DNA of 64,000 nucleotides from Neckera pumila. Taxonomy: Eukaryota > Streptophyta > Bryopsida > Hypnales > Neckeraceae. A program made the translations under genes and the position numbers. This document shows, in pieces, positions 23,770 through 35,814 of the stretch; position 1 is the stretch's first letter, and the number at the start of each line of letters is the position of its first letter. The notes below the pieces were generated by a model. It was not told the DNA's origin. It searched no databases and worked only from the letters and a program-made list of their open reading frames with translations. Location of the stretch: positions 16,122,501 to 16,186,500 of the forward strand of contig OZ018417.1 in NCBI GenBank assembly GCA_963969595.1, written 5' to 3'.

Positions 23770-23913
23770 GAGCCTCTTCACACTATGGCCATCCAAGTCG
23801 AGAGTCCGTCGTTTCCACCAATCATATTGTAGGGTCCATTGGTTCCACCAATCATATTACATTACAGAGTCCCAAGGCCTCTCGACTTGGATGGCCATAG
23901 TGTGAAGAGGCCC
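23770..23913. repeat. Tourist-like MITE with 33-bp perfect inverted repeats
   Basis: 23772-23804 and 23879-23911 are exact reverse complements (GCCTCTTCACACTATGGCC start). The element is 144 bp and flanked by TTA on both sides (23767-23769 and 23914-23916), which fits the TWA target preference of PIF/Harbinger-derived MITEs. Inside, TTCCACCAATCATATT occurs twice. Arm identity suggests recent insertion. 23914-24184 has no recognised gene. Confidence 0.8.
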
Positions 23914-24399
23914 TTAAACTGAAGCCAAAACTTTGCAGAAGAGCTTTGAGCCAACCCTCTGTGCTCTGGATCACAGACGCGCCAGCATGGCCCGCAGGAC
24001 TGGTTTCCATACATACCCGCCCTCAAGCCCCGACGTCAAAATTGCCGTTGGCGACATTTATTTTGAAATTTTCCGATCTTTGAATGCCTGGCACCATCGC
24101 CAACCATTCTCCATGTGGTGAGTCCGCCACTTGTGGTTCTCGGTGCTGAATTGCTGATGTTTCCGTGAAAAAGTGGAGATGCACTTAATTACAAGGTTAC
24201 AGCAAGCGAGAGAAGCATGCGACGCTCGAGGCGATTAGAGTGAATAGACCACTGCACTGTCAACTTGGCTTCTACTGTAGAGATTTCAGTGTTCCCCTTG
24301 TCAGAGATTCAGCCTGACTTGAGCCTTCGTCTCTGACGTACCTCTTCACGAGCTACACGTTTTTTGGACTGAGCAACGCACAAGGAAACATTTTCAAGG

Positions 24400-25640
24400 T
24401 TCCTTGTAGGCACTAAGGTAGGCAACCCAAAAGCGCTACTTTTTGCTACTGAGCCTATTTTCTATTATCGAACTAGTGATAATTTCATAAGTTCTTGTGG
24501 GCAAGTGAAAGGAGGTTCCAACGCACTAGAGAACATGGCATTTGGATACCATATGCAAAAGTTATTAAGGAATGAAGTTGGGTTCTAAAAGCGCCATCTA
24601 TGCTCTGGTAAGAAACTGAATTTTGAGATGTACACACAGCATAGATGGCGCTTTAAGGTCAGTGGCACTTTTGGGATGTCTACCTTATAATGGAAATCCC
24701 CTCCGAGAATTTGTTTTTTTGCCTTCTTTTTTAGTACACAAGGATTGTAGCTCTCACAGGGAAATGTGAGACAGGAATTTTGTGCATTTTTCAAGGGGAA
24801 ACTTGTGCATTTTTCAATGATGTCCCCGCCTCCAAATCATCAGAATTTGTGAAATTGAATATTTCAGAATGTAGATATATGCTTCCAAAATCTAAGTTCT
24901 ATGTAGACTTTAGTAAGCGCAATCAATACTAGTTGTGAATATTGGAGTCTCAAATCTTACTAGCATGTAGATTTTGAATTTCAATCTCATTAATTTGTAC
25001 ATTTCAAAACTTTGGATCTAGACCTTTTCTAGACTTCAAGAGTTCAAATATTAGGTAAATGTAGATTTAATGTGTTCTAATATTTTATAATTTCATATGA
25101 TAGAAATTTTTTTAGATTTCTAAAGTATACAAATTCAAGAAAAGCTAGATTTCTATGATTAGAATTCATTATCAACCTTCTTGGCTTTCACAGCTAAAAT
25201 AAAAGCCTTCTTGGCTTTCACAAAATTCATTATTATGTTGATTGACAACCTACAAATCTTATGTGTCCAACCTCATAGTACCCTTGACAATTGATATGGG
25301 ACAATTCCATCTTATAAAATCGACCAAATATTAGGTGGAAACAACATTGAAATGTATGATGTATACAAAGTCTACCAATTTGAATTGTACATGGGGAATT
25401 TGGAGAGAGTTTATGAAAATACTTGCAAAGAAAATTCATGATTTTCTCTTGTACAGGAATTCTTTGAAGATCCCTCCATGGTGACATTAGAATACAGGGA
25501 AAGATGAAACTAGGAGAAACTTGCAAGAAAACTGCAGAATCTCCAAATCAGTCGGAAGGAATTCCAACAGAGTCCGCTGTGACGGTGAATTCCACTGCAA
25601 GAAAAACAATGAAAATACAAACTCCTAGCCTCCTCAGCGA
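24400..25640. other. Inserted non-coding sequence upstream of ascorbate oxidase copy 2
   Basis: Absent from the other duplicate. It includes a 17-bp perfect hairpin (24588-24604 with 24638-24654; AAAGCGCCATCTATGCT). A stretch around GGCAAGTGAAAGGAGGTTCC also occurs inverted near 39340-39360, so at least part is a dispersed repeat. The small ORFs were not recognised. Confidence 0.5.
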
Positions 25641-25739
25641 GTCAGATCTACACGTTTTAAACATGACACAATTACTAGCAGTTTTCTCACTTTTCTGGAA
25701 GTGCATAAACCGTGGCCTGCAGCTCCAAATTGGAATAGA

Positions 25740-25985
25740 CAACGAAGCTGCAGCTGCGCGCATGGGAAGCTTCGAAGCTAAGCTGATAGCTGCTGTAGTT
25801 TTGCTGCAAGCAGCTGGATTGGAAAGAGTATGATGGGGTGGTTGCAACTGCATTAGAAGATTTCAAGTTGATACTTTTGCTGCAGCTGCATTGGAGAGAA
25901 TATGTTGGTGTACTTGCAGCTGCATTTGAAAATATAGTTGAGCTGCAGAAAGATATTATGTAGAATAGTTTGTGGAGCTGCAGGT
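25740..25985 (+). promoter_or_regulatory. TGCAGCT-rich leader/promoter of ascorbate oxidase copy 2
   Basis: Counterpart of 7190-7470. GCAGCTGC or GAGCTGCAG words are repeated about every 50-70 bp and followed by CATTGGA/CATTTGA. Conservation of the pattern between paralogues, while spacers drift, is consistent with function but could simply reflect shared descent. Confidence 0.4.
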
Positions 25986-26057
25986 ATTTGTCACCTAGCT
26001 CGAGCGAGCTGTGTCAATTTTCATCACTAGCAGGGGAATTCGACAGTGAGCTGCGAG

Positions 26058-29000
26058 ATGGCTTGTAGGTGGGCGGTTGCGTTGGTTTGCAGTACTGTGC
26101 TGGCCTTTTTGGCCGTGGTGGATTGCAAAGTGGTGGAGTACACTCTCAAGGTGTCGTACATCAGTGCAGCGCCGGACTGTTACGCCAAGACCATCCTCGG
26201 CATTAATGGCAACTACCCGGGTCCTACGATTCGAGCTGTCCAGGGGGATACCCTGAAGATCACGTTTGTGAATCATGTGGCCACGGAGGGGATCACGATG
26301 CATTGGCATGGCATTCGTCAGGTGAGTTTATCGTTGTGTGCGGCTTCATGAATTAGTAACAGGTGCGTGATTGAAATGGCCTCAATCGAAGCACTGGTTT
26401 GCATCAAAACACCAATGAGATTGTGCACCAGTCCTGAAGATTTTTTCAAGCATTTTGTTGTCTAGGTGCGTACTTCGAGGACGAATATGACCGGCGAACA
26501 TACTAGCTGTCGACTGTCGTTAACCTTAGCTGTGTACTTGGAAGATGAATATGGCGAGCGTACTAGTTGTAGATAACGGTAACCTTAGCTGTGTTCCAAA
26601 TGAGCACTAACTGTCGGTAACCGAGCTTACACAAGATTTTAGCTTCTGCTTATTGCTCTAAGTTTTGGGATTAGCATTTGCTTGTGCAACAGAGATAGAG
26701 TGACACCTTGAGATTGTTCAGGGTAGGTGCAAGGGGCTATGGTCGGGTTGCCAACAAAGGATTCTCTCTGTTACACAATAGTTTGATTTTTGATTACGAG
26801 TTTGCGTCCAGGCCACTTGGCTCACCGGGTATTATATTGTTTTCAACAGCTAGTTTCTACTGTTAGGGGTCCTTACAAATCTCAAACGCTGTGGAGCGAA
26901 GCAAGTGGAATCTGTGAGAAGACGAAACTAACAGGCCCGTTGAGAGTCTTTAAATAAAATAAAATAATAAACAGGACTATCGTAGGCGTTGATTTCATTG
27001 ACCTTTGGTCTTACTGGGGTTCTATTTAAATACTGTTACTCCTCTTTTCCAGCATACCAGTGGCCGATGCAATGTAATTTCTCTGATCACTAGCCGGTGG
27101 ACTGCGACTTCATACGTATTTTGTTTGACATTGGGGTGTTCTTCGATTCTGTGCAGATAGGGAGCCCGTGGGCAGATGGAACAGCTGCGGTATCACAGTG
27201 CCCCATTCTCTACGGAGAAAGCTTCACGTACGAGTTCATCGTCGACCGAGTAAGTGATCAACTACGCACCATCTGATCAGTCTCTAAATTTCTATTCTCT
27301 CTCGCTTTACCATCTTGTGGATTTCGGATTTGACTTCCTCGTTACGTTCTTAACAAGTCGATCTCAATAGCGAAAAATGTATGATTGTTTCGTTCAAGTC
27401 ATTGGTATCATGAAATTGCAGGTCCTTCATTCCATAGCCCGTATACATGAAGTAATGAAACGTATTCTCCAATGTAAAGGATTCTGTACGCCATTTTCTC
27501 TCTCTATGCAAGTCTCTCTCTTGACTTAATGGCTGTTTACTTGCATCAGAGGAATTCATATGTGTCTCCAGCTTTTGTCGCACGATCCTCCGACCCCCGC
27601 TGGATTTGATCGACTCTCTTAATATGTTTTTAGCAAGTCGATCTTGACACGGAGATCTTGACACGAATGTATTTCAATGCGTTAACTTCGCTTGATATGA
27701 TTGAAATGGAGGTCTTTCCCTCCACAGCCCGTATGAAACTACAGATTCATTGAAAATGTTTTCTGCAATATAAACGTTGCTGAACACCACTTTCTCTCTC
27801 TATGCAAGTCTCTCTCTACACTAACCAAACCTCTATCTCCATCAGAGAAACTCACATGTGTCTTTCACGTGTTCACTCGCTTCTCCCCGCTGAATTCGAC
27901 TCTCTTATTACATTTCAAGCAAATTTTTCTTAATACTGACGAATGCTTGATTCGGTGACGGTTGCAGCCCGGCACCTACTTTTACCATGGCCACTTCGGC
28001 ACGCAGCGTGCAGCGGGATTCTATGGCGGGCTCATCGTGAACCTTACCCAAGGCATGCACGAGCCCTATCACTACGATGATGAGCACATGATCATCTTGA
28101 ACGATTGGTGGCACAGGCCGATTATCAACCAAGAGGAAGGCCTAGAGAGCACCACCTTCAAATGGGTGGGAGAACCTCAGGTACCCGATCAGCACAAGTT
28201 TGCAGTTGAGGCTACCAATTCTGGGAGACGTTAATTTCGTAGCAACAATTAAATTTCTCATGACCTACACCACATTTTCACCGAATCTCTCCCAATAATT
28301 GCATTCTAATAGGTTAGGGTCTTGTAGAGATCTCACATTCTTCTTCTTCAAACTCTTATAGGCTTGTAACTTGACCCAACACTTCGTTCAAATCTGGTAA
28401 TATTGACCCCCAAAAGGAATGACTGCACCTGTCCGATCTCTTCAAACTCTTGCTGGAAGAATCGATAATCATCCCATATATGCTTGTAATCGTTTCCGTC
28501 TTGCAGTCCCTGTTGCTGGAGGGGCGCGGACGATACAACTGCACATCCGTGCCGACGTACAAACCTGCGGGGATTAGCTGCAACCAAACGGACGAGCGGT
28601 GTGCTCCGCATGTTTGGAGAGTGGAACGCGGCAAGATGTACCGTCTTCGCCTGGCCAGCGTCGCTTCTCTGTCGTCCCTCAACTTCAAAATCGAGGTAAG
28701 CAGATTGTCGGGATAAATTTTGATTTCCCGATGGGTTTTACGGTTCAGAGGGGTTTGGCCTTTGTAGTAGAAGTTGTTTGGGGCATGCGATGTTTGATGT
28801 CCTCAAAGATTTTCGAAAATCAGTCCTTGAATGGGTGTTTTCTAATTTGAGAATAATTTGAATGGAGTAAAAAAGGACATGGTGAGGCGTGTTTTCATTG
28901 ACTCAAGATGGAGGGATTAGGAGCTCTGTTGCAAGCTTAAACATCTAATTGGTCAAATTCTTGAAACTTGGCGATTTGTGGACTGGAGCACTTGAGAAAG

Positions 29001-30591
29001 AGGTCTTACTGACTATTGTGGCATACAAGCATTGCTTGAGAACCCAGGACTAATTTCACAAGAAAATGACCAGGCGATCAGACTGGATTGGGAGGTCCTA
29101 TCAATAGAAATTTACTCTTCAATGTTGTGTTGAATATACTAACTAAGCGTCCTATTGAATTACACAGAACACTGTCAAATAAGCTGTGAAACATACTCAT
29201 AATCGTATGCAACATACGGAGTATTACATCACGTCAAACATACCATACCATAGTAAACACCGAGTCTAACGCAAATATATTGTGCCAAACATACTGGACT
29301 GACATCATGTTGATTGAACACGCTGCACAGGTGTTCAACATATGAAATTTTTTGTCTGTCTGTCTCAAAGAAGACAATGCTACTTTTTTTTAATTAGCAC
29401 TTGGCCAAACTGTCCTTGACATGCATTTTCTTGTATGTGCTCAATTCAGGGACACACAATGCAAGTGGTGGAAGCAGACGGCCACAACATCGAGCCCTTC
29501 TACACCGACAATCTGGATGTGTACTCCGGAGAAACCTACTCCGTCCTCGTGCACGCCGATCAACCGAAAGACAACTACCACTTAGGCTTGAATGTGCGCG
29601 GTCGCAGTGACGCAACTGTCCCCACGGGACTAGCAATCCTCAACTACAGCAATGCAACTGTCACACAACCGACGACACCGCCACCCAAGGGACCGGCTTG
29701 GAATGACTATGAAGTGAGCAAGGCGCAGGCAAAGCTGTACAAGGCCTTGAGAAACAATCCGGATCCCACCAGCCATCCGTTTAACAAGATGGAGCATGTT
29801 CCAACCCGGAAGCTCGTCTTCCTAACGACGCAGAACAAGTACAAAGGTAAACAATTACGTCAATACTATCAGCAAAAATGGGCTCAAATGGGCGTTCTAT
29901 GGACCTCCTACCTTAGAAGATAGGAAGGATAGTCTTGTGAAATGATAATTTTTGAAATTATTGAAGGACTTTATGTATGTTTGTGTATTTGTCTATTTCC
30001 CCAGGTCAGTTCAAATGGGCCATCAACAACGTCACCTACGCCCCCTTACAAACTCCCCTGCTCGCCTCTCTTGTCTACAACCTCACCACCGCCTACGACA
30101 CTGCCCCTCCGCCCGACTTCGGCGCCCCGAACTATGACGTCTCCAGTCCCCCTCCCATCTTTGAGACCAAACTCGGCAGCGGCGTGTACCAGTTCCGCAC
30201 GGGCGACGTCGTCGACCTCGTCATTCAAAACTCCTGCACCTTGACGCCGAAGGTTTCGGAGATTCACCCATGGCACTTGCACGGACACGACTTCTGGATC
30301 CTGGGCTACGGCGACGGACTGTACGATCCGAAGAAGTCGCCTTCTGGGTTCAATTTGGACAATCCGCCTTCCAGGAACAACGTGGCGACATTTCCGTTTG
30401 GGTGGACGGCAATCAGGTTCAAGCTGGACAATCCTGGGGCGTGGCCGTTTCATTGTCACGTGGAGTGGCACTTTCATATGGGGATGGGGGTGATGTTTGC
30501 GCACGGGATTGATGCGGTGCGTGAAAAGGGGATTCCTGCGTCGACGCTCGGGTGCGGGTTCACGAAATCGTTGTTCAAGCTCCAGCCTTGA
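26058..30591 (+). CDS. L-ascorbate oxidase-like multicopper oxidase, copy 2 (six exons)
   Basis: Exons: 26058-26321, 27157-27249, 27968-28180, 28507-28695, 29450-29846, 30005-30591. Every exon has exactly the length of its counterpart in copy 1, giving about 580 aa with all four copper motifs intact. Expected to be a secreted, apoplastic ascorbate-oxidising enzyme. Most substitutions lie in exons 1-3 (for example IGSPWADG in place of TGSTWSDG); exons 4 and 6 are nearly the same. Intron 5 is only 158 bp against 1971 bp in copy 1, and intron 2 is 718 bp against 262 bp. No frameshift or stop is seen, so both copies look functional. Confidence 0.88.
27355..27900. repeat. Internal duplication in intron 2 of ascorbate oxidase copy 2
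   Basis: Two diverged units share TTTCTCTCTCTATGCAAGTC (near 27492 and 27790), CCCGTAT and an AAGTCGATCT/TTGACAC stretch. This accounts for the longer intron relative to copy 1. Confidence 0.5.
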
Positions 30592-31731
30592 GGGAGTTTG
30601 GGTTAGGGTCGGTTGGGGATCACACCCAACCACCCAATCGGCTGAATTGTTACGCGGGTTTCGTTGCCGGTTGAGTGAATCGTGTGTTGGTTATGGATGT
30701 TAATGTCATTCTTTGGGGACTTGTTCAGTTTTGAATTTGGAGATGCTGTAGCAGCGGCGATCTTGGTCGGCATTGCCGGAAGAATGGCCGGGTGCGTGCC
30801 TTCCCGCCCCACTTCTCTGTCCAACGTACGAAGGACATCTGTCCTGCCCGCCCAATGTTCAACATTTTATTTTTTTTTCATAAATCGAAACAAACGGGAT
30901 TCTTTGAATTGGGAGTTTGAGTTGAGTTTGAGTTGAGCTTTGTTCAGGCTTGAGAGCATCTGTGTCGTCAATGTAATTTGGACGATTGATTGGTTGCAGC
31001 TTTATCAGAAAGATCGTATAGATTTTGTATGTTACGACTTGACCAAGATCAGTGTTTATGATCACCAACACTAAAATGTCTTTCACCCTACTATTGTTAC
31101 CGGCACAAAATTTCAGCCACCATTTTATTGAATATTCACGAATTGTGTCAATGGCCATGCACAGTCAGGTTTGTTGCGAATAATCACTCGTTATTATTAG
31201 GGACTGTTTATACTCAGCATCTACAAGCTGATGGATGTGGACTTGGTTCTTCTTGTGAAACAGTGAGTGTGTGACTACTTTTGGATACGATTCTCTTGAA
31301 GCTGAACATGAGATGTAGTGTCGACTATTTTGTGGCGCAATCCTTGAGATTCCACGGCAAACATGCGACAAACGGCCTTGCTACTTGTACTGTAAAGTAT
31401 CTCGAGTAATGCTGCATCGTCTAACACTACGGCAGGGGACACACCTCTAGCAGTGGAAGAGGTCTGCACTCAGATGCCTACGATCTTTGAGAAAGGCTTT
31501 CATGTTTGAAGCAGTGACCCAAAGAATTCTTCTGGCCATGTTTAATTTAGAACTGGAGAGTTCAGGTGACTACCTGCCTCCAGATGCTGTAGATTGTATT
31601 TCCAGGTGCATCCAAATGGACCCTTCGGGTCCATGGCAAACAGCAATATGCCATGGATACAATTGAGCGTACTAGCCTTCTAGATCACACCAACGTTTGC
31701 TGGCGGTCGTAAATTTGGAAACAGTGTAACC
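30592..31731. other. Intergenic between convergent ascorbate oxidase copy 2 and exostosin genes
   Basis: 3' flank aligning with 13436-15015. No gene is supported. ORFs here are short and not conserved as protein between copies. It should hold both 3' UTRs and polyadenylation sites, which were not pinpointed. Confidence 0.5.
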
Positions 31732-34241
31732 TCATGAATTCTTCAGTTTCAAAGAGGAAATTTGATACCTTCTCTGTCTGTTGAGATGCAGCCTTACTTT
31801 GGACACCTTGCGGGCTATGGCTTTCCATGTCATGTGGACAGCATCATCAGGCTTCGAGGGATACTGGTACTTGAAATGTTGATCCACTTCCTTTAATCTC
31901 CTCCACATCCTCGTCCACTCTGCTTTTCTCACCCCTCTGAGCAGATTGATCAAGAAATTCCTCTTCAGGGCGTCGCTGGATTTCACAAAGAGACAGAACG
32001 ATGTGTAGTCCAGCTCATCTTCAAATGGCAATTCGATGTCGTCACTGACGATTACCGGAACGCAATGGCTGGCGATGGAATCAAACAAACGATTCGAAGA
32101 GGGTGTGTCACCAGCTAAATTCAGACAAAACTTGGAAGCCCTCATGCCAACAGTTGCACTGTGGATGTTGGCAGTCGTAGTATTCCCTGCTTCGAAGTGT
32201 ACTCCCGGTTCGTCTTTTACTATATCGTATAGTAATTGCCTGATAATTCCACCCTGGAGTACACATTTCAAGTGGTTCCCATGTATGAGAAAATGGAGAA
32301 ACGACTATGTAATAACGCAACAGTTTCCCCAACTGAAAATCTAACTTCTTCGATGAACTCACGCTGAAACTGTTTTGTTTTTTAGTTTCACCCACAGGGT
32401 TTTGGACAAAATCAAGACGTGATTTTATATATGCCTTCCTTATTTTGGGAGTGTACATCAGAAGAAACATGAATTAAGAGATTATCTAATTGTTAAAATT
32501 TGAAAAAAGATTTCATTCACCATTAATTGTCATATCAATCTAGAAACACTTAACATGCGAAGTTCACCAAAAATGTAATTTGTGATTCAATATAGGCTAA
32601 AAGGACAAGACCACATCTTTCTTATGACAACGGTCCTATTTCAAATGACTTTATGGATAGCTTTATTGAGTACAAAATTTCTTTCATTTTTCTAAATGCA
32701 ATGTCCAGAACTTATTTAATGTGTAAACAATCTTTTCAGTACTTCATAGTCTGCACCAAGCAACATTTCTCTTAGGTGTCCCCATTTTAGTGAATGTCTA
32801 TTCTCAAGTTATATGCCATAACCTGTTGTTCATGTGGGAAAAGTAGTTATTGCAATAGAAAAATACAATTTAATCATCCACTTTCAACCATAACCGTCTT
32901 TGCGTTTCATGTGTAAACAAATTACGAGTCAAACTCCATGCGTTTGATGCATACAGTAGGTTATTGGCTTGACGGTGCTTTCTTATGAACCTAACTCCTC
33001 TTACCGGTTAAGTTGTTCGTAATAAGAAGCCTAAATTCTTTCAATTTTGACGGGACAACGGAGCTTCAGAAAAGTATCAGAAATCAAGTTCATAAGTAAT
33101 CACGAGAAGCTAGACAAGCCTTCTAATGGGCCGGGAATGGGGCTGAGGTGTAATCCGTCTTGTCCTTCATACTTTCACCGAAAAGTTTAGACAGCCATTC
33201 AAAAGTTGAAGGCAGTTGGTGACGTACCTCTTTTCTGATAATGGCACCTTGGAAGAACAGAAGCGTTTTCCGGCTCTCAAAATCGGTGGTATCATCGAGG
33301 AAACCCTGAACCACGTGCTTGTAAGGAGCCACGATGTCCTTGCCAATATTCGCAACATTAGAGTCATACCGGCCAAAATCAGCCACCACGAACATAGCAT
33401 TTCTTAAGTAGTCCCTAATCACATGCATACTATTGGGATGATGAATCACAATAACATGATCAGCACCTCCAGCCGCTACCCACGCCGGGTGCCGTCTCAA
33501 ATACCTCATCAGCTTCTTCTGCAATTCCAGGTTCTTATCAACCCTGACCTTCCGTTCCGATCTCGTGGCACTGAACTTGTTGTAGCTCAGCGAAGCAAAG
33601 AATGGCACAAATATCACATCTGCCGATCTCCAATCCTCCACTCGGTATGCTGTGCACAAGCTTTTCCGGTTGGGCATGTTGGAAGTCAGCAAGTCGAAGG
33701 TGAGCCAATACTCGGCACTGTGCTGCTGGTACAAACCCCCGGGATATGGCGGTATCTCTCTCGGCCAGATTTGAGACGAAGGCCGCTGCATATTTAGCAG
33801 TCCGTAGTGAAACTCCGGTTGAAGATCGTACATGAAAACTCTAAGAAGCGCCTCGTTCTCATTGCACCCTAGAGCAGAGAATGATGACCTAAACTCAGGC
33901 TCTGTAATGGTTTCTTGTAACGGGAGTCGCTGTAGCTTTGGGTTATAGTAAAAGACATCTGTGTCCAGTATCGGTGTCGTGCTCATTGTGCACGCGAATA
34001 GGAAGGAAGCTGCAAGAGCAAAGATGGACAAGAAGAAGAAGATCACGAGGATGTATCTTCTCGGTAATCCGCGCCATGATCGTCCAAGCTTTGCGGAGGA
34101 TTCGCTAGGAGGGAGCGAGAGAAAGGTCGGACTGCCGCGCTCGGTAATCGTGGTTTCCTGAAACGGGGAATGGTCTCTCCCTATCAACCCCCGCTTCATC
34201 ACTTTGTCACCTCTGTACAACTGCTCGTCAGCTGAATCCAT
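31732..34241 (-). CDS. Exostosin-family glycosyltransferase (GT47), two exons
   Basis: Exon 1 is 34241-33228 and exon 2 is 32253-31732. The donor reads GAG|GTACGT and the acceptor CTCCAG|GGT, joining in phase 0 for about 511 aa. Layout: cytosolic tail (1-62); one membrane anchor at about 63-84 (YILVIFFFLSIFALAASFLF), giving Golgi type II topology; stem; then an exostosin domain from about residue 130 (LLRVFMYDLQPEFHYGLL) through HSAEYWLTFDLL, DVIFVPFFASLSYN, HVIVIHHPNSM, KTLLFFQGAI, FCLNLAGDTPSSNRLFDSI and VPVIVSDDIELPF. It resembles plant ARAD/exostosin-like arabinosyl- or xylosyltransferases of cell-wall polysaccharides; the exact sugar cannot be told. The upstream intron sequence (32254-33227) is what the broken copy at 15.4-16.0 kb retains. 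Confidence 0.88.
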
Positions 34242-35700
34242 TGTTCCCTTTCAACAATCAGCAATCTGCACTCATCCGATTCTATTCTCGAACCGTTTGC
34301 AGTAAATCTAAATTTGCGGCACCTGCAGCAATCCTGTGGTCGTTGTCATCACTCTGCTGCTCATCTTGCTTGTTACACTACTAACCGGCTGAATGATTGT
34401 GAAGACAGACTATTTGAGTACTCGAATTGAAAACTCATCGGCCTTGGTTGTTCGATACGCACAGTCCACTGGAACCCGCCCTCCATGAAAATTGAGAGCA
34501 CCTAAGGGCGTCACATGAGTTCAATCAATCTCAAGGATACACCCAATTCCAAAAAATCTGTTGTTCGATAGACAGCAAGAAAACCACGAGCGTCACAGCG
34601 GGGAGTCTGAGAATCGAACACTTCGAGCAGAATTGAGAAATTTCTTGATTAAGGGGATCAGTGAGAATTCTGCTGGTTCAGCTATCCCAGACGACCACAG
34701 CACTTGCTGATTGCACTCTTGAACCTCGGAAAACTATCTTCAAACCTGTGACTCTTGATCAAGAGTTTCTGTGTCTACTAATTTTTTTTGAAAATCTCAA
34801 CTCATCAAAAAGAACGGCATATACAAAGAAATTCAAATTCTGGACCTAACTACTCTCACCGATTCAACAGCAACCATGAACCCCAGGACTCATGGAACCA
34901 TTGAACCCCTGGCAAGAAACCATAATTCTGAATCCCAAGAAAAGCCTGAATAATCCGTCTGACAATCTCCAGCGATTCGTAAACCAAGTCCAGCCACACC
35001 TCGGCACTCACCTCCTTCACAAGCTTCCACTTCGTTCCCGTTCTCACCGGCTCCAAAAAATTCCACTGTCGCGGATTGAAACGCCAAGCTTCACAGGAAA
35101 CCAACTGAAAAACGTGCAAGCCTTCCCAGGAACCTCTACCGACTTCGCGCGAATTCACCGATAGACCGGCCAAAAGATTTTTGCAAGTGGATTTCAAAAT
35201 GGGAAACCATCAATTCAGTTCCAAAACTTGCAGCAGATGCTCTGTACCTGGAATCGAAAATCCATGTGACTCTTATACAGCGGCACGAAGACGGGCACTA
35301 AAAGAAGGACATGCCATGCCATGACAAGACCCCGACCACAAGACCCCCACGGCAAGACCCCCGACGAAGACCCCCGGAATGCTCCAGTACTCTGGAAGAC
35401 AGCCGAGAAACTCCGAGACTATTTTGTATCCGTCCGATTCGGATCGGACGGAGGATCTTAAACCGCGGTCTTACGTTTCGTATCGTACAGATACGCGATA
35501 TAATACATCGGGTTCGCCCATTGGAGAGTCTTGGACGGCGTAGATTGGTCGGGATGTTCTTTTAATAGGGAGCGTGCCTGTACGGGGATGGCTATGAAGA
35601 TTCTGCTTCTTTTCTTTTTTCTTTTTCTTTTCCTTTGCGCTTTTATGATGGGAGTATGACTGCATTTTAGAAATATCAGCAAATTCATGAAACACTAATG
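34242..35700. other. Upstream region of the exostosin gene
   Basis: Probably 5' UTR and promoter on the minus strand. A 113-codon minus-strand ORF (35197-34856) lies here. It is not recognised and could be a leader exon or chance. 35318-35375 has four AAGACCCC-type repeats, and 35430-35456 contains a small palindrome (TCCGTCCGA/TCGGACGGA). Confidence 0.4.
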
Positions 35701-35814
35701 CTCCGTAACCAACACTAGTGTGCCATGTGCTGCTGCCACAGCCAAAATAATAGTTTAAAAAAAAATTCTGACTTTTTAATTTGTAAAAACTTTGAGATTC
35801 AATATCTTTTATGC

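Larger units (their letters stand above)
24185..33089. repeat. Segmental duplication, copy 2
   Basis: Second copy of the block at 6778-16040. The alignment starts near GAAGCATGCGACG and ends after CGGAGCTTCAGA at about 33070. This copy joins directly to the intact exostosin gene, so it is the better candidate for the ancestral arrangement. 24400-25640 has no counterpart in copy 1. Confidence 0.85.

Noticed and set aside
30046..30633. 195-codon minus-strand ORF opposite exon 6 of ascorbate oxidase copy 2 (and a 179-codon one at 12890-13429)
   Set aside because: Antisense shadow of a GC-rich coding exon; both follow the conserved multicopper oxidase exon and have no family features.
34856..35197. 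113-codon minus-strand ORF upstream of the exostosin gene as a separate gene
   Set aside because: No family features, no splice link found, and it sits in the likely 5' leader; kept only as a note in the upstream region.
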